Assembly (NCBI GenBank): GCA_964529415.1
Contig: CAZGWD010000015.1
Coordinates: forward strand, 27,729-91,728
Source of the DNA: CAYMPH01 sp964529415
GTDB lineage: Bacteria > Spirochaetota > UBA4802 > UBA5550
Length of the DNA stretch: 64,000 bases
Direction of reading: 5' to 3'
In this document: positions 16,246 through 25,723 of the stretch, one piece after another
Layout of the letters: the number at the start of each line of letters is the position of its first letter
Position numbering within the stretch: position 1 is the first letter of the stretch
The notes under the pieces: model-generated
Seen by the model: only the letters and a program-made list of their open reading frames with translations
The model's database searches: none
Told to the model about the DNA's origin: nothing
Position numbers and translations under genes: made by a program

Positions 16246-17643
16246 CTATAAAATTTTATTTGTTCTGCGCCATATATTCATTTTTTCAGCTGACTTGATT
16301 AAATCATCCCTATAATCAGGATGCGCGATGCTTATCAGTTTTTCCGCGCGCATCCATGTCGGGCATGCAGCAAGGCGGACTGCTCCGAATTCCGTAACAA
16401 CAAAATCCACTGCCTGGCGCGGAACTGAAACTATAGTTCCAGGTTCAAAACCCGGAACAATCCTTGACTGAATTTTGCCATCCGAATCTTTATAAGTAGA
16501 TGAAAGGCATATAAAGCTCCTTCCCCTGTGTGAACGGAAAGATCCCATTACAAAATCAAGCATTCCCCCGTTTCCGGAAATCTGATGAGGGACTCCGTTT
16601 ATCACAAGACTTTCTGCATTGACCTGCGAAAACAGATCCACCTGGAGCGCGTTATTAACGCTCACGAAATTATCTATTTCGCTTATTACGCTTTCATTGT
16701 TGGTATAATCCACCGGATACGCTATAAGCCCGGGATTATCGTCCATGAACTCATACATGGTTTTGCTTCCAAGCGCAAAAGTGTATGCGCATAAGTCGTG
16801 ATCGATATTCTTTCTGCTGCCGTTCATCTTTCCTGAAGCGATCATTTTCACGAATGCATCAACAAACATTTCAGTATGCCCGCCCAGATTTTTTAAATCT
16901 GACTCAGCTATCATTTCACCCACGAGATTGGGCATGCCGCCGATTCCAAGCTGAATGCAGCATCCGTCATTTATATGCTTCATGATATGATTGGCGATCT
17001 GTTTATCAACTTCGGTATGGGGATCAGAAGGCATGCAGTACAGCTGCTGGTTTTCAGGGGCTTCAACAATATGGCTGATCTTTGAAATATGCACTGCGTT
17101 TTCCACGCCTAAACATCTCGGCTGGTTTTTATTAACCTCAACTATTACAACATCTGCTGTATCAACACAGGCGCAGGAATGGGAGCACTGCGGACCGAAA
17201 TTGAAATAGCCGTACTGATCCATTGGACCAGCCTGAAGAATTGCATATACCCTGACATCTTTTGCAACTGCACCCTCATTGTAGAAAACCGATCTGTATG
17301 ACCTCGGCTTGCTGTTTCTATGATAAAATGGTGCTCTCTGATAGAGAATCGGAGAGTAGAACGGCTGTCCTATGAACTGAAGCATTCTCGTAAGTTTAGT
17401 CCAGTGCCAGTCAACATAAGTAAAGCTCTTGGGATGTTTTGAGACTTCAGGAACAGGAGGAACAGTAGTCGTTGCATAAACGTGTACATCTCTTAAGTTT
17501 TCAGCCCTTGCTGCCAGGGCGATATCACAAATAACAGGTTTTCCATTGAAAGAGCCGTAATCCACTACATCACCGGATTTTATCCTGCTTACTGCATTTG
17601 CTGCAGTTGTTAATTTTTCTGAATATTCATTTAAATATGACAT
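16246..17643 (-). CDS. Acetyl-CoA hydrolase/CoA-transferase family protein
   Basis: A 465-residue class I CoA-transferase-like enzyme of the 4-hydroxybutyrate/butyryl-CoA:acetate transferase and acetyl-CoA hydrolase group. The motif QLGIGGMPNLVGEMI lies near the middle. VVTEFGAVRLAACPTWMRA near the C-terminus holds the glutamate that forms the CoA thioester. AAGGATAAAC precedes the ATG at 17643. It probably moves CoA between short acyl chains and acetate, which would suit a fermentative or fatty-acid-degrading cell. The acyl specificity cannot be read from the sequence. It is divergent from fadD. Confidence 0.88.
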   Translation of the reverse strand: MSYLNEYSEKLTTAANAVSRIKSGDVVDYGSFNGKPVICDIALAARAENLRDVHVYATTTVPPVPEVSKHPKSFTYVDWHWTKLTRMLQFIGQPFYSPILYQRAPFYHRNSKPRSYRSVFYNEGAVAKDVRVYAILQAGPMDQYGYFNFGPQCSHSCACVDTADVVIVEVNKNQPRCLGVENAVHISKISHIVEAPENQQLYCMPSDPHTEVDKQIANHIMKHINDGCCIQLGIGGMPNLVGEMIAESDLKNLGGHTEMFVDAFVKMIASGKMNGSRKNIDHDLCAYTFALGSKTMYEFMDDNPGLIAYPVDYTNNESVISEIDNFVSVNNALQVDLFSQVNAESLVINGVPHQISGNGGMLDFVMGSFRSHRGRSFICLSSTYKDSDGKIQSRIVPGFEPGTIVSVPRQAVDFVVTEFGAVRLAACPTWMRAEKLISIAHPDYRDDLIKSAEKMNIWRRTNKIL

Positions 17644-17930
17644 TGTTTATCCTTTTTTGCTTTTATTCAAAACGTTTGAGATAAAAAGATAAAAAATATT
17701 TCGTATATTCAGAATGCAATAAAAAAAATTCTTATTACCGTGTGACATATATGCATTTTTGTATGGGAAATATCCCCTTTTTGCTTTTTCACCATTTTAC
17801 TGAAAAAAGATTGACTCCATGCTCTACCATGTAAAAAACATCAATAGAATTCCAATAAATAGTTTATTTATAAAACAGACTATTAGAGCAATTTAATAAT
17901 AAAATTATAATTTAAAGAGGGAAAAACACT

Positions 17931-19730
17931 ATGCCAAAAAAGTACACGCTGACAAAACCCGACAATTTAGTAGAACTTTTTGAAAACAGTATTAAAAAAT
18001 TTCCGGATAGACCCTGTCTTGGAACAAAAAATGCGCAGGGGGAATACGAATGGGTCACATATCGTGAAATGGGCGTTCGTATAGATAATCTGAGAAGCGG
18101 ACTTGCAAGCATTGGAGTAAAAAAAGGCGATGGAGTTGGAATTATTTCCAATAACAGCGTTGATTGGGCTGTTGGACACTTTGCTGTTGCCGGACTCGGT
18201 GCCATGTATGTTCCAATGTATGAAGCTGAATTGTCACAGGTATGGGAATATATTATAAAAGACAGCGCAGTAAAGGTTCTTTTTGTTTCAAAACCTGAAA
18301 TATATGAAAAAGTAAAGAACATCCCAAAAAAAATATCAACACTGAAAAAAATCTATCTGATTCAGGGTGAAGGAAAAGACACAATGTCCGAACTTGAGAA
18401 GATGGGAGAAAAAAAGAAAGTTAAGTCAATTTACCCTAAAGCGGATGATGTAGCAGTTCTGGTTTATACTTCAGGAACAACCGGGGATCCTAAAGGTGTT
18501 CTTCTTACGCATGGAAACTGGACAAGCAATCACCATGCAAGATTTGTATCTTATCCCAAATGGAATCCGGAAGACCGCACACTATCACTTCTGCCATGGG
18601 CACATTGTTTTGGTCTTGGAGAACTCCACTCATTTACAGCCGTTGGCGGATCTCTCGGATTCATGGAAAATACCAACACTGTTGTTGAAGACATGGCCAA
18701 GATCAGACCTACATTCCTTATAGCCGTTCCGAGAATTTTCAACAAAGTATACGACACAATTGTTACAAGGATTAATGATGCCGGAGGCCTGAAAAAAACA
18801 TTATTTGACGCAGGAGTAAACGCTGCAAAAGAAAAAAGAAGGCTCGCAGAACTCGGGAAATCAAGCTCGCTGACCAATTTAAAATTCAGCATTATAGATA
18901 AAATTGTTTTCCAGAAAATCCGTGATCTCTTCGGAGGGCGCCTGCAGGGAGCTGTTACAGGGAGCGCTGCAATGAACCCTGAAATTTCCAAGTTCTTTTT
19001 CGATATAGGAATCCCTTTATATGACGCATACGGACTTTCGGAAACATCTCCGGGTATTGCCGGCAATTCACCTACAGATTTTAAAATAGGCAGTGTTGGA
19101 AAAATTTTCGACAAAGTAGAAGTTGTTATCGATAAATCGGTTGTCGGACCAGACGCTATTGACGGCGAGATTATAGTTTATGGCCCGAATACCATGAAGG
19201 GCTATCATAAAAAACCCCAGGCAACAAAAGAAACAATGACAAAAGACGGAGGAATCAGAACCGGCGATCGCGGCCGTATTGATGAAGACGGTTACTTATG
19301 GATAACCGGAAGAATAAAAGAACAGTATAAGCTTGAAAACGGAAAATACGTATTTCCAGCTGCTCTTGAAGAAGATATCTGCCTGAACCATTTTGTTCAG
19401 AATGCGCTTATATACGGTGCTGGAAGAGAATACAATGTATGTCTTATAGTGCCGGACTTCATTGCAGTGGAGAATTATGCAAAAAAGAACAAGATTCCTG
19501 GTGATATTATGGCGCTCGTTGCAAGAGAAGACATACAGAAAATGATAACTACTGAAATCATTGCTTCTCTGAAAATTAAATACGGCGGATATGAGATCCC
19601 GAGAAAATTCCTTTTCCTAACAGAAGCCTTCACGCTTGAAAATGGAATGATAACCCAGACCATGAAACTTAAGAGAAGAGTTATTACAGAAAAATATCCT
19701 GAAGAAATTGAAAGCCTTTACAAAAAATAA
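17931..19730 (+). CDS. fadD: Long-chain fatty acid-CoA ligase
   Basis: An adenylate-forming acyl-CoA synthetase of 599 residues. It has the AMP/P-loop motif VYTSGTTGDPKGVLLTHGNW (about 173-192), DAYGLSETSPG (A5-like), RTGDRGRIDEDGYLWITGR (A7/A8), and the C-terminal lysine region TQTMKLKRR. The length and the linker suit the long-chain (FACL/AMP-dependent synthetase and ligase) class. It activates fatty acids at the inner membrane, and free fatty acids from the three lipases in this window are an obvious source. GAGGGAAAAACACT lies before the ATG and a strong terminator follows. Confidence 0.9.
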   Translation: MPKKYTLTKPDNLVELFENSIKKFPDRPCLGTKNAQGEYEWVTYREMGVRIDNLRSGLASIGVKKGDGVGIISNNSVDWAVGHFAVAGLGAMYVPMYEAELSQVWEYIIKDSAVKVLFVSKPEIYEKVKNIPKKISTLKKIYLIQGEGKDTMSELEKMGEKKKVKSIYPKADDVAVLVYTSGTTGDPKGVLLTHGNWTSNHHARFVSYPKWNPEDRTLSLLPWAHCFGLGELHSFTAVGGSLGFMENTNTVVEDMAKIRPTFLIAVPRIFNKVYDTIVTRINDAGGLKKTLFDAGVNAAKEKRRLAELGKSSSLTNLKFSIIDKIVFQKIRDLFGGRLQGAVTGSAAMNPEISKFFFDIGIPLYDAYGLSETSPGIAGNSPTDFKIGSVGKIFDKVEVVIDKSVVGPDAIDGEIIVYGPNTMKGYHKKPQATKETMTKDGGIRTGDRGRIDEDGYLWITGRIKEQYKLENGKYVFPAALEEDICLNHFVQNALIYGAGREYNVCLIVPDFIAVENYAKKNKIPGDIMALVAREDIQKMITTEIIASLKIKYGGYEIPRKFLFLTEAFTLENGMITQTMKLKRRVITEKYPEEIESLYKK

Positions 19731-19752
19731 AGTTTATTAACAATTATTACTT

Positions 19753-19783
19753 AAAAAGCGCCTGTTTGCAGGCGCTTTTTTTA
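19753..19783 (+). terminator. Rho-independent terminator of fadD
   Basis: aaaaagcgcctg (19753-19764) and caggcgcttttt (19769-19780) form a perfect 12-base stem with loop tttg and a following T-tract, 22 bases after the stop codon. Confidence 0.92.
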
Positions 19784-20070
19784 TTATTTCTTATAAAAAA
19801 GCCTATTTTTTAACACAATTAATATAAAAATATATTTTAAAAAGCAGATAAACATTATTTTATTTCTTAAAAAATTATACATTAACCTATAATTTATATA
19901 TATTTTTAAAATAATTTTAAGGTTTTTTTCTAAATAAAAAATATTTCCTCCATATAAAAGAATTAAACCCCCATTAATATCAAATTAATACAAAAATAAC
20001 TCAATCTCAAATGGAGACATCTTGTTTTGAGATGACAGATGTAAATTATTGTGCTAATTTTCATTTACGT

Positions 20071-20084
20071 ACCGTCCGGACGGT
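20071..20084. promoter_or_regulatory. Palindromic operator ACCGTCCGGACGGT at the lipase operon
   Basis: A perfect 14-base palindrome with TetR-type ACCG/CGGT ends, 52 bases before the first small lipase gene and immediately upstream of a TATAAA -10-like box (20090-20095). The same palindrome with one change lies at 31068-31081 by the other lipase gene. Binding by a TetR family protein is inferred. Confidence 0.7.
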
Positions 20085-20135
20085 TTCTGTATAAAACATC
20101 AAATACAGAAAAATATTTAAATTGGAGGTCTCTAA

Positions 20136-20762
20136 ATGAAAAAAATCTTATTAACATTATCAACAGTCGCACTTCTTTATTCCGCACCTGCATTTGCTCT
20201 TGATCCAGTTGTTTTTGTTCACGGTTATAGCGGCAGCACTATAGTCAATTTTTCACAAATGATTTCATGGTTTAAAGCTGACGGCTATCCTTCAAGTTAT
20301 CTTAATTATTATACATATAATACACTACCAGGCGTTGTAGCATCTGCAAAAATCCTGCAGACAAAAGTAAATGAAGCTCTTGCAAGAACAGGCAAAACCA
20401 AAGTTGACCTTGTATGTCATTCCATGGGAGGTCTGGTTGCACGTTATTACATGAAATATTTAGGCGGAGCAAGTAAAGTCAATCAGGTTGTTTATGTAGC
20501 AACCCCTCACAGAGGAACAACCTGGGCATATGTGGATTTTATAACTCAGGCTGCAAAAGATATGCGTCCGGGTTCTTCACTTCTGAATTCAATAAATGGA
20601 TTTTGCCCGGGTTTATCATTATGGTCATCATGCGACGAAATCGTTCTGCCTAATTCAAGCGCAAACATGGGTTATGCAATGAATATAGGATGCTGGGGAC
20701 ACATTGCAAGCACATGGAGCTGGAACGTATATGTTAAAACAAGAGATTATATTAAACCTTGA
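20136..20762 (+). CDS. Secreted small lipase, copy 1
   Basis: A 208-residue alpha/beta hydrolase resembling compact Bacillus-type (family I.4-like) triacylglycerol lipases. The signal peptide (1-21) ends in AFA. The oxyanion loop is FVHGYSG (27-33) and the nucleophile elbow is CHSMGG with Ser96. The likely acid is Asp167 (SSCDEIVLP) and His189 lies in GCWGHIAST. Three cysteines in the mature part could form one disulfide in the periplasm. The ribosome site is TTGGAGG. It is about 86% identical to the 21731 gene by hand count (roughly 28 differences, no gaps). It is probably controlled through the operator at 20071. Confidence 0.88.
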   Translation: MKKILLTLSTVALLYSAPAFALDPVVFVHGYSGSTIVNFSQMISWFKADGYPSSYLNYYTYNTLPGVVASAKILQTKVNEALARTGKTKVDLVCHSMGGLVARYYMKYLGGASKVNQVVYVATPHRGTTWAYVDFITQAAKDMRPGSSLLNSINGFCPGLSLWSSCDEIVLPNSSANMGYAMNIGCWGHIASTWSWNVYVKTRDYIKP

Positions 20763-20770
20763 TATCTGAT

Positions 20771-21664
20771 ATGAATAAATCAATAAAATCTGAATCAGTT
20801 ATAATTAAAAATACACAAATTCCGAGAGACGGCAATATTATGCCGTCTCAAAGAATTTCCGGTTATAATAAAAAAAATCCGGTTAAAAAATGCTCCAAAC
20901 ATAATTTTTCAATATACTTTATTCTATTAGGAATATTATCTTTTGGAATTTACCTATCAGTTCCTAAAAAAAATTCCAGCGTCAGTACAGTTAATAATCA
21001 GAATATTGCAGGATTATCTTTTAATAAAAATAATTCTCCAGACAGCCAGGCATCTGAAAATGCAAATGTAACTGATCTGCTAAGATCTTTTTTCTCATCT
21101 CTGAAAACACCTGAAATTGAAGATGATGGAAGCGGAACCAGCAAAGTAGTTGAGGAAATAAACAGCCTATCACAGGAAATCTGCAATAATGATAATCTTC
21201 CCAATGATATATGGATTTCACCAAAACTTATGAGCGAAGATATTTTTGAGCAGAAAAAAATTCTTGAGCAGCTTAAATCATACTGCATTCAGGTTAATAG
21301 CGGATCAGCAACTGCAGCTGAAAAGAAACAATTCCTCGAATTAAAAATTAAATTATTGAATGATAGAAACGAAATGATCAGGCAGTATAATGATATTTTA
21401 AAAAATTCACTTGAGACTGTTAAGTCAAAAATCGAAACAGCAGAAAACAACGAAATTCAGGAAGGAATGAAAAATCAGCTGGATTTAATGGAAGGAACCA
21501 GCAGCGAAATGGCTGCTGCAGCAGGCACAGAAAATAATACAGTAGTTTACATTGATACAGAAACAGAACCAGGTCATTATTCTCGCATTGAGCAGAACAA
21601 AAAGCAGATTGAAGAACTTAACAATATAATAACAAAATACAGACAGGAATTGATAAATTTATAA
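20771..21664 (+). CDS. Membrane-anchored coiled-coil protein between two lipases
   Basis: No family was recognised. The protein has a basic cytoplasmic N-terminus, one membrane helix (IYFILLGILSFGIYLSVP, residues 45-62 from this start), then about 230 residues outside the membrane, mostly helical with heptad-like stretches. This is the topology of lipase-specific foldases (Lif/LipB), and it sits between two lipase genes, so a chaperone or anchoring role is a reasonable guess. The Lif motifs seen in the 29022 gene are not evident here. The start is unclear: ATG 20771 (nine bases after the lipase stop), TTG 20759 (overlapping it) or ATG 20840, within a hairpin. None has a good ribosome site. 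Confidence 0.6.
   Translation: MNKSIKSESVIIKNTQIPRDGNIMPSQRISGYNKKNPVKKCSKHNFSIYFILLGILSFGIYLSVPKKNSSVSTVNNQNIAGLSFNKNNSPDSQASENANVTDLLRSFFSSLKTPEIEDDGSGTSKVVEEINSLSQEICNNDNLPNDIWISPKLMSEDIFEQKKILEQLKSYCIQVNSGSATAAEKKQFLELKIKLLNDRNEMIRQYNDILKNSLETVKSKIETAENNEIQEGMKNQLDLMEGTSSEMAAAAGTENNTVVYIDTETEPGHYSRIEQNKKQIEELNNIITKYRQELINL
20826..20849. repeat. Perfect hairpin near the start of the coiled-coil gene
   Basis: gagacggca (20826-20834) pairs perfectly with tgccgtctc (20841-20849) around loop atatta. It resembles the terminator after lipase copy 2 (gagacg...cgtctc, also preceded by ttccga). It may be a relic or partial terminator that came with the lipase duplication, now inside or just before the coiled-coil reading frame. 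Confidence 0.6.
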
Positions 21665-21730
21665 AAATTCATTAAATTTTTCAGCATCAATTTTATTTCA
21701 ATTTTTTACATCAAAACTGGAGGCTTCTAA

Positions 21731-22357
21731 ATGAAAAAAATATTATTAGTTCTATCAACAGTTGCATTTCTTTATTCCTCACCTGCTTCTGCTCTTGATC
21801 CGGTTGTATTTGTTCACGGTTACAGCGGCAGCACAATAGTTAATTTTTCGCAAATGATTTCATGGTTTAAGGCTGACGGCTATCCATCAAACTATTTATA
21901 TTATTATACATACAATACTCTTCCCGGCGTAGTAGCTTCTGCCAATATTCTTAAATCCAAAGTTGATGATTGTCTTGCTAAAACCGGCAAAACCAAAGTT
22001 GACCTGGTATGTCATTCAATGGGCGGTCTGGTTGCGCGTTATTACATGAAATATTTGGGCGGAGCAGGCAAAGTTAATCAGGTTGTATATGTAGCAACTC
22101 CTCATAGAGGAACCACCTGGGCCTACCTGGAACCTTTTACACAGGCAGCAGTGGATATGCGTCCGGGTTCAACCCTGCTCAATTCAATAAACGGATATTG
22201 CCCTGGTCTGGCATTATGGTCATCATGTGATGAAGTAGTGATTCCAAACTCCAGCGCGAATATGGGTTATTCGATGAATATCGGCTGCTGGGGACATATT
22301 GCAAGCACATGGAGCAATAATGTTTACCTTAAAACAAGGGATTACATAAAGCCTTAA
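21731..22357 (+). CDS. Secreted small lipase, copy 2
   Basis: A tandem paralogue of the 20136 gene with the same 208-residue length and the same landmarks: signal peptide ending ASA, FVHGYSG, CHSMGG (Ser96), SSCDEVVIP (Asp167) and GCWGHIAST (His189). Differences cluster in the signal peptide and in residues 71-84 and 132-140, the latter near the expected substrate-entry side. It gains an extra Cys at about 81. The ribosome site region (ctggaggcttctaa) is nearly the same as in copy 1, but the operator is absent, so it is probably expressed as the third gene of the operon. A terminator follows. Confidence 0.88.
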   Translation: MKKILLVLSTVAFLYSSPASALDPVVFVHGYSGSTIVNFSQMISWFKADGYPSNYLYYYTYNTLPGVVASANILKSKVDDCLAKTGKTKVDLVCHSMGGLVARYYMKYLGGAGKVNQVVYVATPHRGTTWAYLEPFTQAAVDMRPGSTLLNSINGYCPGLALWSSCDEVVIPNSSANMGYSMNIGCWGHIASTWSNNVYLKTRDYIKP

Positions 22358-22369
22358 CTTAACATTCCG

Positions 22370-22412
22370 AATATGAGACGGTTATTTTCTATCGTCTCAT
22401 ATTATTTTTTTT
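22370..22412 (+). terminator. Rho-independent terminator of the small-lipase operon
   Basis: aatatgagacg (22370-22380) pairs perfectly with cgtctcatatt (22393-22403), with a 12-base loop and a run of eight T after it, 13 bases beyond the stop codon. The remaining bases to rarD are AT-rich with nothing recognised. Confidence 0.9.
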
Positions 22413-22696
22413 GTTTAAAAAATTGTTACTTTTTAATAAAATTACAACAAATCCTGATTAACAAAAGCGCAGAATTCACTAAAACAGTTTAAAATTATAT
22501 CAGATCTATATGTCAATACGAACCCTCTGCATCAATATCAATAATTATAATTTACATATTTCCTTAAATAACTTATCAAGAAAGCCTTGATTTTATATTA
22601 ATAAAATACTCTTTGTCATTATATATATAAATATAATGGAAGAAACATCATTGTTTTTATTTTAATGTTAAATCCATCCAATCCAATGGTGAATCA

Positions 22697-23593
22697 ATGA
22701 ATAAAGGAATAATTTACGGAATCGGCGCTTACACAATTTGGGGCTTTTTTCCTATTTACTGGAAATTTCTTCATCACATTCCCGCAACCCAGCTGATTGG
22801 ACACCGGATTATCTGGTCATGCCTTTTGCTAATAGTTTTTATTGGATTAAAAGGTTACTGGAATGATTTCAGTAAAACCATTAACGTCCGTGTAATAATA
22901 ATTTATGCAATAGCTGCCGTACTCATTGCAGTCAACTGGCTTGTTTATATCTGGGCAGTTAATTCCAGTTTCATTATTGAAACCAGTCTCGGATATTTCA
23001 TTAATCCTTTAATCAGCATGCTGCTTGGTATAATTTTTCTCAAAGAACGTCTGCGGATAATTCAGTGGTTTCCTGTTATTCTTGCGGCAATTGGTGTGGG
23101 TTATCTTACATATGCATATGGCCGCCTGCCCTATATAGCACTCACATTAGCTTTTTCTTTCGGATTATATGCTCTTGTAAAAAAGGTTTCACCACTTGGT
23201 TCGCTTTATGGACTTACAATAGAAACCGGTATACTTTTAATACCGGCACTTGGCTATCTGATTTTTGCGGAAATTAACATTACAGCAGGATTTCTTCACA
23301 CAGGAATCATTTCAGATCTGCTTATGATTGGTGCAGGGTTAATAACAATAATCCCCCTGTTAATGTTTGCCTCTGCAGCGCACTCCATTCCTCTTTGGGT
23401 TTTAGGCTTACTTCAATATATTGCACCGACAATTCAATTCATAATTGGAATATTCATTTACAGGGAACCCTTCAGCAATGATCAGCTTATCGGCTTTGGT
23501 ATTGTCTGGATTGCACTTGCCATTTTTCTTGTTGAAAGCTATCTTGCCAACCGCACAACTGTTATGCCGGTTCCGGAAATCGGGGAAGGATAA
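22697..23593 (+). CDS. rarD: RarD/EamA-family permease
   Basis: A 298-residue inner-membrane protein with ten hydrophobic segments, arranged as two EamA-like halves. The N-terminus (KGIIYGIGAYTIWGFFPIYWK) and the following IPATQLIGHRIIWS are typical of RarD. The family belongs to the drug/metabolite transporter superfamily, and the physiological substrate of RarD is not settled. A ggtga sequence lies eight bases before the ATG. It stands alone between two AT-rich gaps and has no obvious functional link to its neighbours. Confidence 0.88.
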   Translation: MNKGIIYGIGAYTIWGFFPIYWKFLHHIPATQLIGHRIIWSCLLLIVFIGLKGYWNDFSKTINVRVIIIYAIAAVLIAVNWLVYIWAVNSSFIIETSLGYFINPLISMLLGIIFLKERLRIIQWFPVILAAIGVGYLTYAYGRLPYIALTLAFSFGLYALVKKVSPLGSLYGLTIETGILLIPALGYLIFAEINITAGFLHTGIISDLLMIGAGLITIIPLLMFASAAHSIPLWVLGLLQYIAPTIQFIIGIFIYREPFSNDQLIGFGIVWIALAIFLVESYLANRTTVMPVPEIGEG

Positions 23594-23702
23594 TTTTTTC
23601 TGTTTTTTTATTTTTGAATTTTTCTGAAATGAAATGTTAATCCCGGCAAGTATTTATATTATCAGATAATTTTTTTAAATAAATGTTATAGAAATTTTTA
23701 AT

Positions 23703-24869
23703 ATGAAAAACATAGAGCATAATATAATCAAAATGTATTTTTTCAGATTTCTCAGGGATTTCTGGCTGATTATGCCCATGCTGATTCCATTTTATAAATC
23801 ATTTCATCTTTCAAATACCGAAATATTATTAATACAATCAATATTTTCATTATCTCTTCTAATATTTGAAATACCTTCAGGATATTTTTCTGATGCAATA
23901 GGCAGAAAGCTTACTCTGATTATAGGCTCATTCTGCCTGCCGCTTGGATTGAGTATTTATTCCATTGGCAGTTCATTTTTTGAATTTGCAATTGCTGAAG
24001 CTGTTCTTGGTATAGGATTTGCCATGTGTTCCGGAACAGAATCCGCACTTATTTACGATTCTCTTTTGCAGATTAACAACGAAAAAGCATATCATCAAGT
24101 GGAAGGAAAAGCTGAATCCTTTACAAGAATAGGAACTGCAGCCGCATCTGTTCTCGGAGGAATACTGGCAGGCATATTTCTGAAGCTGCCTTTTTTTATC
24201 AATATTATAACTGGTCTTTTGATGTTTATTCTTGCTTTAACTTTTGCTGAGCCTGACACGATAAAAAGAAAAAGCGAAAATCCGCTGAAAGATATTATTT
24301 TTATTGTGAAATACAGTTTAGGCCATACAAAAATTTTATCTATAATAATCCTCTCGTCGGTTGTTCTTCATACAGGAATAACAGCAATTTGGGGTTATCT
24401 CATGATTATGGAGAAACAGAATTTATCTGTTATGGTAAACGGCATCGGGTTTGCATTATTTCAGATGATTTCAGCAGCAGGTGCCGTGACATCACATAAA
24501 ATCAGCGCTGCCATTGGTAAAAAAAATTCCTATCTTATCCTGGCGGTAATTCCTTTAACAATGTTTATTGTCGGAATATCTAATTCGCCTTTTGTATTAA
24601 TATGCGTGTTTGCTCATTCTTATGTCTGGGGATTTTCATTTCCATTTTTCATGAACGAACTTAACAATTTAATTGATTCTGACAAACGAGCTACTGTTTT
24701 ATCAACCGGAAGCATGATTGGAAGAATATTTTTTGTTATCCTTTCTCCTGTATTCGGTCTGTTAAGCGACAGCCATTCACTTGGGTATGGATTTCTAATG
24801 CTCGGTACTGTTTTCATTCTCTTAAGCGCTGTGAGTATTTTTTTCGGACGGAAAGATTTTTCATTATAA
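23703..24869 (+). CDS. Major facilitator superfamily transporter
   Basis: A 388-residue protein with about twelve hydrophobic segments. The MFS signature between helices 2 and 3 is clear (IPSGYFSDAIGRKLTLIIGS, a form of the D-x2-G-R-K/R motif). The N-terminal half also has a conserved GIGFAMCSGTESALIYDSL stretch, typical of a poorly studied MFS group with long helix 4-5 loops. The substrate is unknown. No ribosome site is evident before the ATG. The short helix-free centre (about 190-205) is the usual cytoplasmic loop. Confidence 0.85.
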   Translation: MKNIEHNIIKMYFFRFLRDFWLIMPMLIPFYKSFHLSNTEILLIQSIFSLSLLIFEIPSGYFSDAIGRKLTLIIGSFCLPLGLSIYSIGSSFFEFAIAEAVLGIGFAMCSGTESALIYDSLLQINNEKAYHQVEGKAESFTRIGTAAASVLGGILAGIFLKLPFFINIITGLLMFILALTFAEPDTIKRKSENPLKDIIFIVKYSLGHTKILSIIILSSVVLHTGITAIWGYLMIMEKQNLSVMVNGIGFALFQMISAAGAVTSHKISAAIGKKNSYLILAVIPLTMFIVGISNSPFVLICVFAHSYVWGFSFPFFMNELNNLIDSDKRATVLSTGSMIGRIFFVILSPVFGLLSDSHSLGYGFLMLGTVFILLSAVSIFFGRKDFSL

Positions 24870-25189
24870 TAATAAATAAATCCATTCAACAGGGAATATT
24901 TTCAGAGAATAAATTAAAAATTTGTATTTAACAATACAAATAATACACGCATCGGAAATCATTTTTTTTTAACTCAATAATCTGAAATTGATAAGAGTAA
25001 TGAAAGTTTTATTTCAACTGTAATCTTTCTTCAAATGCATAATAAACCTAATATAAAATTTACTTGAAATTTCCTGATTGAGCAAGATAATCTGTAATTA
25101 AATAATACTGGTTTACTTGAAATATTTTTATTATTATCTGTGAAAAACACATGTGATTCTGATTAATCCAATATTTAAAGGAGCATGAT
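24870..25189. other. AT-rich intergenic region
   Basis: About 320 bases with no recognisable gene, hairpin or operator. Runs of A and T make reading a promoter unreliable. It ends in a clear ribosome site (aaaggagc) for the next gene. Confidence 0.5.
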
Positions 25190-25702
25190 ATGGACGTTCT
25201 TGACACAATGGACAAACCGTCAATAAGAGAATTTTTTTCCAAGAACTGGATCACTCATGATGCGATGTGGCTGTATTTCTGCAAAAATGAATTTGGAATG
25301 GAAGCTGCAACCCGAATAAATACTGCTGCAGTTCACGCCATGTCAACAATAGAAATGCAGAGAATACTTAAAATTCTCGGAAGGGAAAAAACACCCGTCA
25401 CATCCTACGAAGATCTGGCTGAAGTTTTCAAAAGTGCATTTTATCTGATTAAACCGGATTTCATGAAAGCCTTGATTGATTTCCCTGGCAACAATATTAT
25501 GAAAGGCGGATTCACAGAATGCTTCGCATATGAAGGATTAAAAAAAGCCGGCATGACAGAGGGATACCAGTGTGCTGTAGTCGAACGGATTGCTTCCTGG
25601 CTTACAGTACTTGGAGTAAAATTCAAAATTGAACCGGAGATTAAAGGCTGTCTCATGAGGGATAAAGGGAAATGCAGTTATGAAATCAGGTTCAGTTTTT
25701 AA
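25190..25702 (+). CDS. DUF6125-like protein
   Basis: A 170-residue soluble protein. HDAMWLYFCKNEFGMEAATRIN near the start and the central GFTECFAYEGLKKAGM segment match the general pattern of the DUF6125 / L-2-amino-thiazoline-4-carboxylate hydrolase-like group, which is poorly characterised. The C-terminal half contains EPEIKGCLMRDKGKCSYEI, with two Cys that could bind a metal together with earlier Cys/Glu. AAAGGAGC precedes the ATG by seven bases. It may be co-transcribed with the nitroreductase-like gene 21 bases downstream. Function unknown. Confidence 0.6.
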   Translation: MDVLDTMDKPSIREFFSKNWITHDAMWLYFCKNEFGMEAATRINTAAVHAMSTIEMQRILKILGREKTPVTSYEDLAEVFKSAFYLIKPDFMKALIDFPGNNIMKGGFTECFAYEGLKKAGMTEGYQCAVVERIASWLTVLGVKFKIEPEIKGCLMRDKGKCSYEIRFSF

Positions 25703-25723
25703 AAACAAACAAAGGCGATATAA

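Larger units (their letters stand above)
19731..20135. other. AT-rich intergenic region before the lipase genes
   Basis: After the fadD terminator there are about 285 very AT-rich bases with no recognisable gene, then the operator at 20071-20084 and a TATAAA (20090-20095) that may be the -10 for the lipase operon. No good -35 was found at the right distance; the operator occupies that region. Confidence 0.5.

Noticed and set aside
17912..19114. Long open frames on the minus strand (136 and 187 residues)
   Set aside because: They lie opposite the well-supported fadD gene, have no domain and poor starts; they are shadows of its codon use.
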